Below are positions 26,201 through 34,879 of a stretch of DNA of 64,000 bases, in pieces; the stretch's first letter is position 1; every line of letters starts with the position of its first letter. The translations under genes and the position numbers were made by a program. The DNA is from JAFEDN01 sp963697455. GTDB lineage: Bacteria > Pseudomonadota > Gammaproteobacteria > Coxiellales > Coxiellaceae. Location of the stretch: the NCBI GenBank assembly GCA_963697455.1, contig CAVOOI010000034.1:62001-126000 (forward strand). The letters run 5' to 3'. The notes below the pieces were generated by a model that had not been told where the DNA came from, did no database searches, and saw only the letters and a program-made list of their open reading frames with translations.

Positions 26201-27226
26201 ATGGAAAAAGTAAACATTGATTGGAATAATCTAAGTTTTCGGCTGACGCCAGCCAGAACTATGTATATAGCCAAAACTAACGCCGGTTGCGAGTGGGGAA
26301 GGGGGGAATTTGTTCCTTACGGACCCATTAGTCTCTCTCCAGCAGCGGGCGTTCTCAATTACGGCCAAGGGATCTTGGAAGGTCTAAAAGCATTTCGTAC
26401 CGTTAATGGGGACGCGGTGGTGTTTAGGCCCCAGGAAAACGCAGTCCGTTTTGCCCATGGCGCAGAGCGCTTGTGCATTCCTCCGGTTTCAGAAGAGCGG
26501 TTTGTGGAAGTGATGATTGAGATTGTCCGCCAAAACCTGGATTACCTGCCGCCGGTTGGTTTAGGCAGTCTGTATCTACGGCCTTGTTTGTGGGGCACTG
26601 GAGAAATTTTGGGAATGGCGGCTGCTCCAGAATATACGTTTGCCGTTTATGTTTCCCCTGTCGGTAATTACTTCAAGAGTGGGGGGATTACCCCAGTAAA
26701 ATTTGCGGTATGTGATACCTTCCATCGTTCGGCAGCTAGAGGAGTTGGCAGTATAAAATATATTGGTAATTATGCGCCGACCTTATTATCCACCACCCAA
26801 GCTAAAAACCAAGGTTTTGCCGGCAATATTTACTTAGACGCCATTCATGAACAATATGTAGAAGAAGCTGGGGTGGCCAATTTTTTCTGCGTTAAAGATA
26901 ATAAACTGTATACTCCGCAGTTGACTGAATCCATTTTGCCGGGGGTTACCCGCGCCTCAGTGATTCAATTGGCTCGTGAGGAGCTTGGCTTAGAAGTGAT
27001 AGAAACACGGCTTTCTATTGAAACTGTATTAGAAGCCGATGAATGTTTCTGTAGCGGTACAGCGGCTGTGATTACCCCGATTGGTTCAATCACCTATAAA
27101 AACCAGGAAGTGGTATTCGGTCAATTTGGTAATGGAGTGCGCACCCGTCAAATTTATGATTCGCTAGTTAAAATCCAACAAGGTTTAGCGCCAGACCGGT
27201 TTGGCTGGTTGGTAAAAGTACCGTAA
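26201..27226 (+). CDS. ilvE: Branched-chain amino-acid aminotransferase
   Basis: PLP fold-type IV transaminase interconverting Leu/Ile/Val and their 2-oxo acids. About 341 aa from MEKVNIDWNN. The long bacterial/eukaryotic BCAT subtype is shown by GQGILEGLKAFR, RFAHGAERL, LYLRPCLWGTG, the PLP lysine in GSIKYIGNYAP, YVEEAGVANFF and FCSGTAAVITPIG. An ATG at 26159 is in frame, but the region before 26201 lacks family similarity. No ilv genes nearby, so it may serve amino-acid catabolism or final-step synthesis from imported keto acids. Confidence 0.93.
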   Translation: MEKVNIDWNNLSFRLTPARTMYIAKTNAGCEWGRGEFVPYGPISLSPAAGVLNYGQGILEGLKAFRTVNGDAVVFRPQENAVRFAHGAERLCIPPVSEERFVEVMIEIVRQNLDYLPPVGLGSLYLRPCLWGTGEILGMAAAPEYTFAVYVSPVGNYFKSGGITPVKFAVCDTFHRSAARGVGSIKYIGNYAPTLLSTTQAKNQGFAGNIYLDAIHEQYVEEAGVANFFCVKDNKLYTPQLTESILPGVTRASVIQLAREELGLEVIETRLSIETVLEADECFCSGTAAVITPIGSITYKNQEVVFGQFGNGVRTRQIYDSLVKIQQGLAPDRFGWLVKVP

Positions 27227-27241
27227 CGTTTGAGTTTAGCC

Positions 27242-27781
27242 ATGTATATTCACTGTGATGAAGAGTTGATTACTCAGTTTGACCCGGCTAATGAATTACG
27301 AGATCCGCAGGGGGCAGACCATTGCTCCGCTGTTTTTAGTAACTGGCATGCGAGTATCGTTAAAGTATTGGGTCGTCAATTTTTATTGACAGTGCATACT
27401 AAAAGCTTATATTCAGCTTTGGATTTAATGGATTATGTCAACCCGCCGTTAGTGGCGCAAATGGTCCATAATTTGCGTGGCAAGATTCTAGAAATGCTCA
27501 CTGAACATTATTATCTAACTGATTATCAAGAAACAGGGATTACTCAACCCTTCAAAAACATTACCCTCGGTCCCGTGGATGACAGACGAATGGCGCGGAT
27601 TACTCAAGGCATAGTGTTAGCCTATCAGAAGCGATTTTTATACGCACGGAATGAAAGCGCTAACGGTGAAGTGCGTTTATGGGAATTGGAAGACGATTTG
27701 AACAACACTCCCCGCCGAAATTTAGGCGGCGCGACTCCAGCAGAAATTTTGCGGCAACTGGTTTGGTCTGGGGTGAATTAA
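27242..27781 (+). CDS. Conserved-looking protein downstream of ilvE, unknown function
   Basis: About 179 aa from ATG 27242 (MYIHCDEELITQF); a TTG at 27230 is an alternative. Soluble, no signal peptide. The pattern CDEELI...NWHASIVKVLGRQFLLTVHTKSLYSAL resembles DUF6933-type proteins, where a short beta region with a W and an R-rich strand is followed by helices, but I am not certain of this. It starts 15 bp after ilvE, so the two are probably co-transcribed. Confidence 0.6.
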   Translation: MYIHCDEELITQFDPANELRDPQGADHCSAVFSNWHASIVKVLGRQFLLTVHTKSLYSALDLMDYVNPPLVAQMVHNLRGKILEMLTEHYYLTDYQETGITQPFKNITLGPVDDRRMARITQGIVLAYQKRFLYARNESANGEVRLWELEDDLNNTPRRNLGGATPAEILRQLVWSGVN

Positions 27782-27898
27782 CTGCGAGACTCCACAGTGG
27801 CGCTTCCCACTTAGCCTTACTTTGCTGGATTTTTTTATCATCAGATACTAAGCTTTTAAAGATATAAAAAGTAATTTAGGATAAAAAGGAGAAAATGT

Positions 27899-28120
27899 AT
27901 GAAACGTACTTATTCAATGATTGGATTACTAATATTATTATCTTTCGCTCTCCCAGGATGCACCGGCAATCGTACCGCTAACACAGTAGTTGGCGCGGGC
28001 GCTGGCGCGGCCGGCGGGGCATTAGTGGGTAGCGCAGTGGGCGGAACTACTGGTGCGGTCGTAGGTGGCGTAGCGGGAGCGGCCGGCGGTGCTTACGTGG
28101 GTAGCCAATCCGGTTACTAA
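27899..28120 (+). CDS. Glycine-zipper lipoprotein
   Basis: The 73-aa product has a lipoprotein signal with lipobox LPGC (Cys 21), followed by almost pure Gly/Ala/Val repeats of the GxxxG type (GAGAGAAGGALVGSAVGG), the 'glycine zipper 2TM' pattern of SlyB/OsmB-like envelope lipoproteins. AAGGAG lies 8-13 bp before the ATG. A strong terminator follows, so it is a single-gene unit. Confidence 0.8.
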   Translation: MKRTYSMIGLLILLSFALPGCTGNRTANTVVGAGAGAAGGALVGSAVGGTTGAVVGGVAGAAGGAYVGSQSGY

Positions 28121-28134
28121 AAAATTTAAGGAGC

Positions 28135-28157
28135 CCCGCCGAAATGGCGGGTTTTTA
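28135..28157 (+). terminator. Intrinsic terminator after the glycine-zipper gene
   Basis: CCCGCC-GAAAT-GGCGGG followed by TTTTT: six-bp GC stem, five-base loop and a T-run, the classical Rho-independent form. Confidence 0.9.
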
Positions 28158-28180
28158 TTAAGAAAAAATAAAGGGTTGTT

Positions 28181-28762
28181 ATGAGTGTATTAATCACGAT
28201 TATTGTTATTTTGGCGATCATCGCTATTGCTGGAGTTGGAATATATAATGTTTTAATTGCTTTGATCGAAGCCGTGCGCAATAACGAGCGGCAAATTGAT
28301 ATTCAATTAGATCGACGCTATAAAGTGTTTGAGTCTTTGATTAATGTGGTTAAAAACTACATGGATTATGAGAAGTCTACTTTAAAAGATGTCGTAGCGT
28401 TACGTAATCAAGCGATTGCAGCTAAGACCCAAGGCGATACCGCCGGTTCCATGGCAGCTGAAAACAAAATTTCCGGAATATTGTCGGGCTTAAACGTGGT
28501 ATTCGAACAGTATCCTAACTTAAAAGCAAATCAAAATGCGCTGCAATTACAAGAAGAAATTGTGAATACGGAAAATAAACTCGCATTTTCCAAGCAAGCC
28601 TACAATGACAGCGTAGAACGTTATAATGCTAAGAAAAAATCATTTTTCCAATCAATGGTTGTCGCTACATTCCCCAAAAAATTAGATTTTGATTTTCCTT
28701 ATTGGAATTTAGGCGGCGCGGATAAAATTAAAGAACGCGAGGATTACACCGTAAAAATGTAA
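28181..28762 (+). CDS. lemA: LemA family protein
   Basis: The 193-aa protein has one N-terminal membrane span (ITIIVILAIIAIAGVGIYNVLI) and the LemA helical domain with NNERQIDIQLDRRYKVFESLINVVKNYMDYEK and NKLAFSKQAYNDSVERYNAKK. Function of LemA is not well defined; it is commonly paired with an HtpX-like protease, as here (10-bp gap), and both are thought to act in membrane-protein quality control. Confidence 0.92.
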   Translation: MSVLITIIVILAIIAIAGVGIYNVLIALIEAVRNNERQIDIQLDRRYKVFESLINVVKNYMDYEKSTLKDVVALRNQAIAAKTQGDTAGSMAAENKISGILSGLNVVFEQYPNLKANQNALQLQEEIVNTENKLAFSKQAYNDSVERYNAKKKSFFQSMVVATFPKKLDFDFPYWNLGGADKIKEREDYTVKM

Positions 28763-28772
28763 GGTATTATGA

Positions 28773-29822
28773 ATGGCTAACCTTTCCAAAGATTTTCATA
28801 CCCACACCGCTGATTGGCGGCAGTCATTACGCTCCAATCAGCGCCGAACCTTTATGGTGATTAGCACTTTCGTTTTAGTGTACATTGCGTTAGGGTTTTT
28901 AATTGATTTATATATCAACTCAGAAAAATATCCACAAGCTTCGTTGGCGTTGATTAGCAAAGCATTACTGACCTTACAATTAATCCCGTATGCGACTATC
29001 ATTACCGCAGCAGTTGCAATGATTTCTTTATGGGTAACCTACGCCTTCGCGGATAAATTAATGTTACTTGGCACAGAGTATCACGAGGTCACTGCGAACA
29101 ATGCGCAAACTCTTTTAGAAAAGCAGTTATACAATACGGTTGAAGAAATGCAAGTGGCTGCCGGATTACGATATATGCCGCGAGTTTTTATTATTGAAGC
29201 CGACTATATGAATGCGTTTGCCAGCGGTTACAGTGAAAAATCGGCGATGATTGCAATTACCCGCGGATTATTAGAGAAATTAGACCGGCCAGAAATACAA
29301 GCGGTGATGGCGCATGAGCTCAGCCACATCCGGCATTTGGATATCAAACTTACTTTAACCGCTTCGGTTTTAGCAAATTTAACCCTAATCATAATTGATA
29401 TTTGTTTTTATGGAGTCTTATTCGGCGGTGGCCGGCGCGGTGGCCGCGATCGTGAAGGCACTAATGTGTTATTTATAATAATTATAATTTTACGCTACCT
29501 ATTGCCGTTGATTACCGTGTTGTTAATGTTATTCTTAAGTCGCACGCGTGAATATATGGCTGATGCTGGAGCAGTTGAATTAATGCGTGATAATGAACCG
29601 CTAGGCCGGGCATTATTAAAAATCCAAGGTGATTACGACACCCATCAAGCCAAATATGCTGCAGAATATAGCAGCACTCCCCATGAGCAAGTCCGCCGCG
29701 AAGCTTATATTTTCGATCCTACCACTGCAGGCATTAGCGCCAAGCAAGCGACCAGCGATTTTTTCTCCACCCACCCAAATATGGCTAAACGTCTCGCCGC
29801 AATTGGTTTTAAGCCTAAATAA
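28773..29822 (+). CDS. M48 family zinc metalloprotease, HtpX-like
   Basis: Membrane protease of 349 aa. Zinc motif HELSH at residues 181-185 (VMAHELSHIRHLD), third ligand Glu in SRTREYMADAGAVELM. Two membrane spans near 28-48 and 70-90, and two more around 190-250 flanking a Gly/Arg-rich loop. Longer than E. coli HtpX (293) owing to the N-terminal part, the form found in lemA-linked copies. Likely cleaves misfolded inner-membrane proteins; operon with lemA. Confidence 0.9.
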   Translation: MANLSKDFHTHTADWRQSLRSNQRRTFMVISTFVLVYIALGFLIDLYINSEKYPQASLALISKALLTLQLIPYATIITAAVAMISLWVTYAFADKLMLLGTEYHEVTANNAQTLLEKQLYNTVEEMQVAAGLRYMPRVFIIEADYMNAFASGYSEKSAMIAITRGLLEKLDRPEIQAVMAHELSHIRHLDIKLTLTASVLANLTLIIIDICFYGVLFGGGRRGGRDREGTNVLFIIIIILRYLLPLITVLLMLFLSRTREYMADAGAVELMRDNEPLGRALLKIQGDYDTHQAKYAAEYSSTPHEQVRREAYIFDPTTAGISAKQATSDFFSTHPNMAKRLAAIGFKPK

Positions 29823-29823
29823 A

Positions 29824-30204
29824 TTAGCACTTTTTATTGCTGATTAAAATTTTATTGGCTTCTTGTTCTGCGGACTGCTTGAGATCCATTCTGCTATTTT
29901 CTAGATTTTGATAATAAAGAAATAAAGCTAATTTTTCTGAATCAGGAGCAGCTTGATGGTCTAAAGGATGTCCTTGGCCAGTGAGTAACCAGTTAATTGA
30001 AATATCTAGGGTATGGGTGTAACAAATAATATCACTCGCTTTGACTTCATAATCCCCACGTTCATGGGCGCGATAGGTAGTGATTGCCGTTCCACAAGTC
30101 TGAGCTAAAGCGCTGCGGCTTTTATATCCCCGCGCCATTCGTGCAATTTTTAACCTATTTGGTATTGAATCGGACAATACTTTTAAATTAATACGATCGT
30201 TCAT
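29824..30204 (-). CDS. XRE-type helix-turn-helix regulator
   Basis: The 126-aa product carries a Cro/CI-like HTH at about residues 14-72: NRLKIARMARGYKSRSALAQTCGTAITTYRAHERGDYEVKAS, followed by INWLLTGQG, a frequent end to phage-repressor-type HTH domains. The C-terminal ~45 residues are charged and helical; no peptidase domain. Convergent with the protease gene (2-bp gap). Target unknown; no phage genes around. Confidence 0.8.
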   Translation of the reverse strand: MNDRINLKVLSDSIPNRLKIARMARGYKSRSALAQTCGTAITTYRAHERGDYEVKASDIICYTHTLDISINWLLTGQGHPLDHQAAPDSEKLALFLYYQNLENSRMDLKQSAEQEANKILISNKKC

Positions 30205-30382
30205 ATATTGACGAAGCCTGTAATTTCAGTTATGTTAAGCGCTCAGCTGGATATTTCATACCTCGGCTGAGAGCCGCCTTGTTTTTCCCGGGGTTGGCTA
30301 AAGCTCGATGGTGAAGTAGTCTTAGCTTTTGTAAGGATACACAAAGGAATCGCCGATTAACAGGCGTTAAAGGGGTATAACC
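30205..30382. other. Intergenic region with inverted repeats, divergent promoters
   Basis: 178 bp between the XRE-like gene and the 86-aa gene. CTCAGC (about 30242) pairs with GCTGAG (about 30265), and AATCGCCG/CAGGCGTT can form a second weak stem near the end. No T-run. A GxCGCCTT...CGGGGTTGGC arrangement is also seen near 24388-24430. Confidence 0.35.
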
Positions 30383-30643
30383 ATGTATATGCATTTTAGT
30401 TTAAAGGTTCAGCAACTCATTTTTGACGAACGAGGATTAATATTTTTAGTCCAGCGGTTAGATAATAAGGAATGTTCATACCATCCAGTAGCTGAATTAT
30501 TCAGTGATGACAAATTGTTGGCCGAGTTCAGCCAAAATGATGTGCGGCTAATTAGCTATTTTGCCGCAGTAGAAGAACATGACTTAGACCGGGCCTTTTT
30601 GAATAAACTCCACAGTAAGACGGCTAGCAGCGGTTCTCGCTGA
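30383..30643 (+). CDS. Small hypothetical protein (86 aa)
   Basis: Not recognised. ATG 30383 follows AAAGGGG (8-14 bp upstream). Soluble, acidic: VQQLIFDERGLIFLVQRLDNK, then helical EHDLDRAFLNKLHSK. The last codons (SGSR-stop) lie inside a small hairpin repeat also found at the end of rpiA, so the natural C-terminus may have been changed by insertion of that repeat. Confidence 0.55.
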   Translation: MYMHFSLKVQQLIFDERGLIFLVQRLDNKECSYHPVAELFSDDKLLAEFSQNDVRLISYFAAVEEHDLDRAFLNKLHSKTASSGSR

Positions 30644-30652
30644 AGCAAGAAC
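30634..30652 (+). repeat. Small hairpin repeat with the stop codon in its loop (copy 1)
   Basis: GTTCTCGC-TGAA-GCAAGAAC; the TGA is the stop codon of the 86-aa gene. The same design ends rpiA at 34760. Likely a dispersed repeat. Confidence 0.5.
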
Positions 30653-30662
30653 GGTTTGCTGG

Positions 30663-31589
30663 CTACACTTCTTCAGGGGTTTGCAAGTATTGCTGAACGG
30701 AAAGCCAGGAGCCGATAAAGCCTAGTGCTGCGCAAGCTGCAATAATAGCCAGTCCCGCTGAATAGGATAAACTGTGGAGCTGCCAATGATTATTATAGCT
30801 GGCGGCTAAATCTTGAGCCGGCGCCTGCAGCCAAAAAAATAAAATACTGACTAATATCCAAGCAATTAAACCACCCAATAAGCCATATAGGGCGCCTCGA
30901 TACAGCATGGGGCGGCGAATAAACCCCGCGGTGGCGCCCACTAATTTCAAGACCATAATTTCCTGGCGATGACTTTGAGTGGCCATACGCATGGTGTTGC
31001 CGACGATAAGGGCAACGCCAATCCCAAACAGCGCCATTAAGCCGTAAGTAATTCGTTCACCCAGCGTCATGAGTTCGTAAAGGCGCTTAATCCAAAGGGT
31101 GTCTAATTGCCCGGCATCGACATTCGGTAGTTGTTTCAGTGAAGAGAGTAGATTTTGAAGGTCTGCGGATGACTGAAAATGAATTCGCGGAGTAATCACA
31201 ATAATTCCCGGCAAAGGGTTTTCGGGAAGAGCGCGTAATGCCGCCAGCAATTCAGTTTGCTGCTGAAATTCCTGCAGTCCTTGCTGAGGCGAAATATATT
31301 TCACCTGAGCAACGTCACTGCGTTGCTGCAATTGTTTCATTAACGCGGCAGCTTGCTGATCATTCACCTGCGGTTGCAAATACAACGAAATGGTTGGATT
31401 GTTGTCCCACTGCTTCGCTAACTGATGACCATTTTGCAGCAATGCATAAAATCCGGCTGGAAAAGCCATTGCGATCCCAATCACCAGCAAGGTCATGAGG
31501 CTGGCGATCGGAGCGCGCAACAGTTCACCTAATCCAAATAAAAATGCCCGCAGATGATTTTCTAACCAATGGTGTACTAAGCGCCTCAT
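30663..31589 (-). CDS. ftsX: Cell-division protein FtsX
   Basis: Permease-like partner of FtsE, linking the division ring to peptidoglycan hydrolase activation. The 308-aa protein has a cytoplasmic N-terminus, TM1 near 30-50, a periplasmic domain with VKYISPQQGLQEF and ALPENPLPG, and three C-terminal membrane segments, the usual topology. Overlaps ftsE by 4 bp. Confidence 0.94.
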   Translation of the reverse strand: MRRLVHHWLENHLRAFLFGLGELLRAPIASLMTLLVIGIAMAFPAGFYALLQNGHQLAKQWDNNPTISLYLQPQVNDQQAAALMKQLQQRSDVAQVKYISPQQGLQEFQQQTELLAALRALPENPLPGIIVITPRIHFQSSADLQNLLSSLKQLPNVDAGQLDTLWIKRLYELMTLGERITYGLMALFGIGVALIVGNTMRMATQSHRQEIMVLKLVGATAGFIRRPMLYRGALYGLLGGLIAWILVSILFFWLQAPAQDLAASYNNHWQLHSLSYSAGLAIIAACAALGFIGSWLSVQQYLQTPEEV

Positions 31590-32260
31590 GCAGTGACCTT
31601 AGCAGGGCTGTCCAGCAAATGCCCATCTTTAAGTTTTAGAATAGGGTGGTTGAGCATGGCGATCATGCTTAAATCGTGAGTGGCAATTAAGACAGTCACT
31701 CCAACTTGATGGAACGCTTCAAATAACCGCATGATTTCAAGGGATAAATGAGGATCTAGATTGCCGGTTGGTTCATCCGCCAATAAAATTTCTGGTTTAT
31801 TGACTACTGCGCGAGCAATACTGATACGCTGTTGTTCACCACTGGATAATCCGAGGGGAAATAGTTTCTCCTTATCGAGCAGGCCGACTTTTTCCAGTGC
31901 CGCGCGGACTCGACGCTGAATCTCCGCATAAGAATAACCGCTGACTTGTAACGGCAGAGCTATATTTTCAAACACGGTGCGGTCAGTCAGCAACAATGGA
32001 TTTTGAAAAATCACGCCGATGCGGCGGCGCAAATACGGAACGTGTCTGGTTGATAATTTCTCGAGGTTTTTATTATTTAAAAAAACTTGTCCGCGAGTCG
32101 GTTGCTCCATGCGCATAATTAATTTAAGCAAGGTAGTCTTGCCGGCGCCGGAATGCCCCGTTAAAAATGCCATTTTGCCTTTGCCTAATTCAAAGTTAAC
32201 ATTGGTCAACGCCTGATGGCCGTTAGCATAAATCTTATTAACATTGTTAAATCGAATCAT
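31586..32260 (-). CDS. ftsE: Cell-division ATP-binding protein FtsE
   Basis: ABC ATPase of 224 aa. Walker A GHSGAGKTT (35-43), signature LSSGEQQRISIARA, Walker B ILLADEPTGNLDP, switch His in IATHD. It works with FtsX and is read from the same transcript. ftsY, usually directly upstream, is separated by an opposite-strand outer-membrane protein gene. Confidence 0.96.
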   Translation of the reverse strand: MIRFNNVNKIYANGHQALTNVNFELGKGKMAFLTGHSGAGKTTLLKLIMRMEQPTRGQVFLNNKNLEKLSTRHVPYLRRRIGVIFQNPLLLTDRTVFENIALPLQVSGYSYAEIQRRVRAALEKVGLLDKEKLFPLGLSSGEQQRISIARAVVNKPEILLADEPTGNLDPHLSLEIMRLFEAFHQVGVTVLIATHDLSMIAMLNHPILKLKDGHLLDSPAKVTA

Positions 32261-32329
32261 ATTAATCAGTATAACAAGAAGCTTATATAGGGTATACTCT
32301 TTTGGATTTTGAAATCCAGGAATCTGCAG

Positions 32330-33046
32330 ATGTTTAAAATGTATAAAAAGATCTTAGCGTTTGGTTGCGGAATGCTCGGGGCTGGCATATCTCAAAGTGC
32401 ATTGGCTGACCACCAATTTATTTATGCGGGTCTGATGCCTACTTACTCCGTCACTCAATTTGATTGGAAAAATGTGAGCACTAGTCCTAACCTTAATCCC
32501 GCTACGAATGGCCAGACTATCCTTGATCAAACCAGCAGCAATACCCAAATTGGCGCGTTTATCGGCTATGGAGTGCTGATTGATAAAGTGTACTTGGGAG
32601 TAGAAGGCGCCGCGCAATTTGGAGATCGTAAGGCAACCAGTCAGACTCGTGATCCCAATACCCAACAAGCGCTTAACAACACCGTGACTATGAGCGATAT
32701 TTACATCGTTGATTTTCGCCCGGGCTATGTGCTGAATGATAAAAATACCATGATTTATGGCATTTTAGGTTTAAATATGGCTAGTTTTAACGCAAATCAG
32801 CAAAACGATAATGGAGATTTCGTAGAGAGTAGTGGTTCTATCCGGAAAAACGGGATTAGATTAGGGTTAGGCTATAATTTAGGCCTTGGCCGTCATTTCA
32901 TGGCGCGGGCTGAATATGCGTTTACTAAGTTTTCTGATTTTCAATATACCAATACTTTCTTCAATGGCGCTGAAACCCAAACCTGTAGTTTAAATCCATA
33001 TAGCAATGAGGTAAGTCTGGGTTTGTCAGTGGTATTTAACGTTTAA
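32330..33046 (+). CDS. Outer-membrane beta-barrel protein, OmpA/Opa-like
   Basis: About 238 aa from ATG 32330 (or 32339). Signal peptide ending SQSALA, then alternating strands: FIYAGLMPTYSVTQFDW, IGAFIGYGVLIDKVYLGVEGAAQFG, IYIVDFRPGYVL, IRLGLGYNLGLG, HFMARAEYAFTKFSDFQY, EVSLGLSVVFNV. An eight-stranded barrel of the porin/OmpA-like surface type is likely. It sits on the opposite strand between ftsE and ftsY, splitting the usual ftsYEX order. TATACT at 32293 is a possible -10. Confidence 0.82.
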   Translation: MFKMYKKILAFGCGMLGAGISQSALADHQFIYAGLMPTYSVTQFDWKNVSTSPNLNPATNGQTILDQTSSNTQIGAFIGYGVLIDKVYLGVEGAAQFGDRKATSQTRDPNTQQALNNTVTMSDIYIVDFRPGYVLNDKNTMIYGILGLNMASFNANQQNDNGDFVESSGSIRKNGIRLGLGYNLGLGRHFMARAEYAFTKFSDFQYTNTFFNGAETQTCSLNPYSNEVSLGLSVVFNV

Positions 33047-33048
33047 TT

Positions 33049-34014
33049 TCATTCTTGAAATAATGCGTCGACAAATTCTTTGGCGTTGAACGGTTTAAGA
33101 TCATCCAATTGCTCGCCCACTCCGATAAAGCGAATCGGCAGTTTCATTTTGTGGGTGATAGCGAATATCATTCCACCTTTGGCGGTTCCATCGAGTTTGG
33201 TTAAGCACAAACCGGTCAAGCCGAGCGCTTGATGGAATTGTTCTGCTTGTCGTAGGGCATTTTGACCCACTCCAGCGTCAATCACTAGCATCACCTCGTG
33301 CGGTGCGGCGGGATTAATCTTCCCTAATACCCGCTTGATTTTAGCTAATTCCGCCATTAACGGTTCTTGGGTATGTAGCCGCCCGGCAGTATCAGCAATG
33401 AGTAAGTCATAATGTTTAGCATTGGCGGCCTGCATCGCATCAAAAATAACCGAGGCGCTATCCGCTCCCTGATGTTGAGCGATGACGGGGACTTGATTGC
33501 GATCACCCCATATTTGTAATTGTTCTATGGCGGCGGCGCGGAATGTATCCCCAGCGGCGAGCATGACGCGCTTATGTTGTTGTTGATAGTAATGACAAAT
33601 TTTAGCCGTACTGGTGGTTTTTCCCGATCCATTAATCCCTACCATTAAAATAACAAAAGGTTGACCTTGAATATTGAGCGGTTGATCAAAAGGCGCTAAC
33701 AACCCTTCGAGCTGATTTTTTAATGCAGTGATTAAGCGCTGTGGATCATTTAATTCATTACGGGCCACCTGCTCAGTGAGTTGCTTCAGTATTTGCTCGG
33801 TCACTTCTACGCCCATATCGGCCAGAAGCAATTGCGCTTCCAAATCACGTAATAAATTGGCATCAATTTGTTTTTTGCCCAATACCAGATTAGCCAAGCT
33901 ATCCGTGAACACGCGGCGGGTGCGTTTTAATCCGGCATTTAAGCGCGTAAGCCAGCCTTCCTTTGGGATACTGGCATTTTCTGCAGGCTGTTTATTTTTT
34001 AAAAAATCAAACAT
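33049..34014 (-). CDS. ftsY: Signal recognition particle receptor FtsY
   Basis: SRP receptor GTPase. From ATG 34014 (MFDFLKNKQ) it is 321 aa; the in-frame extension to 34095 would overlap divergent rpiA. A short basic N-terminal region is followed by the NG domain: helical N part, P-loop GINGSGKTTSTAKI, DTFRAAAIEQLQIW, ADTAGRLHTQEPLM, TKLDGTAKGG and FIGVGEQLDDLKPF. The long acidic A domain of E. coli FtsY is absent, as in many bacteria. Confidence 0.96.
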   Translation of the reverse strand: MFDFLKNKQPAENASIPKEGWLTRLNAGLKRTRRVFTDSLANLVLGKKQIDANLLRDLEAQLLLADMGVEVTEQILKQLTEQVARNELNDPQRLITALKNQLEGLLAPFDQPLNIQGQPFVILMVGINGSGKTTSTAKICHYYQQQHKRVMLAAGDTFRAAAIEQLQIWGDRNQVPVIAQHQGADSASVIFDAMQAANAKHYDLLIADTAGRLHTQEPLMAELAKIKRVLGKINPAAPHEVMLVIDAGVGQNALRQAEQFHQALGLTGLCLTKLDGTAKGGMIFAITHKMKLPIRFIGVGEQLDDLKPFNAKEFVDALFQE

Positions 34015-34088
34015 ATTGTACTCACGGTAAGAATTCTTGGCTGAAACTGGTATAATCTTAGATATTATTATTGTAAAGGAATCTGAGC

Positions 34089-34769
34089 ATGACATCCACC
34101 GAAGCTATGAAACAGGCCGCCGCCTTGGCAGCATTAGATGCTGTGGAAAGCGGTAGCATCATTGGAGTAGGGACGGGTTCGACCGTGAAATATTTTATTG
34201 AGGGCTTGGCCAAAATCAAACATAAAGTTGATGGCGCTGTCGCTAGTTCAGCGCAGACTGAAAAATTACTACGGGCCCAGGGTATTACGATTTACGACTT
34301 AAATGAAGTGAGCAGTTTGCCGTTGTATGTTGATGGCGCGGATGAGTTTAATGATTATCTTTCTCTGATCAAAGGCGGTGGCGCCGCGCTCACGCGTGAG
34401 AAAATTATCGCCGCAGTGGCGGATTATTTTTTATGCATCGTTGATCACACCAAACAAGTCAAAACATTAGGTCAATGCCCGCTGCCTGTGGAGGTGATTC
34501 CAATGGCGCGCAGCTATGTCGCCCGGCAAATTGTAAAATTAGGTGGCGATCCAGTGTATCGTGAAGGGGTAAAGACCGATAATGGCAATGTGATCCTCGA
34601 TATTTATAATCTCAACATAGCTAAACCTATCGATCTAGAGATCCAGCTCAATCAAATTGTGGGCATCGTGACCAGCGGTTTATTCGCAAAACGCGGAGCC
34701 GATTGTGTTTTGATGGGAACGCAGACCGGCGTGGAAAAATTAATCAGCAAAGCCAGCGATTCCCGCTGA
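34089..34769 (+). CDS. rpiA: Ribose-5-phosphate isomerase A
   Basis: Non-oxidative pentose-phosphate enzyme. The 226-aa protein has GVGTGSTVKYFIEGL (substrate loop), SSAQTEKLLRAQGI, YVDGADEFN with catalytic Asp, and KGGGAALTREKI with catalytic Glu/Lys. AAGGAATCTGAGC precedes the ATG. Divergent from ftsY. Its last codons SDSR-stop fall in a small hairpin repeat. Confidence 0.96.
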   Translation: MTSTEAMKQAAALAALDAVESGSIIGVGTGSTVKYFIEGLAKIKHKVDGAVASSAQTEKLLRAQGITIYDLNEVSSLPLYVDGADEFNDYLSLIKGGGAALTREKIIAAVADYFLCIVDHTKQVKTLGQCPLPVEVIPMARSYVARQIVKLGGDPVYREGVKTDNGNVILDIYNLNIAKPIDLEIQLNQIVGIVTSGLFAKRGADCVLMGTQTGVEKLISKASDSR

Positions 34770-34777
34770 AGCAGGAA
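34760..34777 (+). repeat. Small hairpin repeat with the stop codon in its loop (copy 2)
   Basis: ATTCCCGC-TGAA-GCAGGAAC; the TGA is the rpiA stop codon. Same design as 30634-30652. Confidence 0.5.
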
Positions 34778-34802
34778 CTCCTGCCTATACGAACAATGCG
34801 GG

Positions 34803-34831
34803 TTGATAAATAATTTCCTACAACGTATAAT
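34803..34831 (+). promoter_or_regulatory. csrA promoter
   Basis: TTGATA (34803-34808) and TATAAT (34826-34831) with 17-bp spacing, 48 bp before the csrA ATG. TTTCCTACAAC lies in the spacer, a half-site like that in the GacA/LetA-type box at 3079. Confidence 0.75.
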
Positions 34832-34879
34832 GCTATTTGCTTAGGGGGAAAATAATTTTCATTCAACGGAGGAAAAAAA

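Noticed and set aside
29824..30204. XRE-like regulator as evidence of a prophage
   Set aside because: No integrase, structural or lysis genes nearby; neighbours are chromosomal housekeeping genes.
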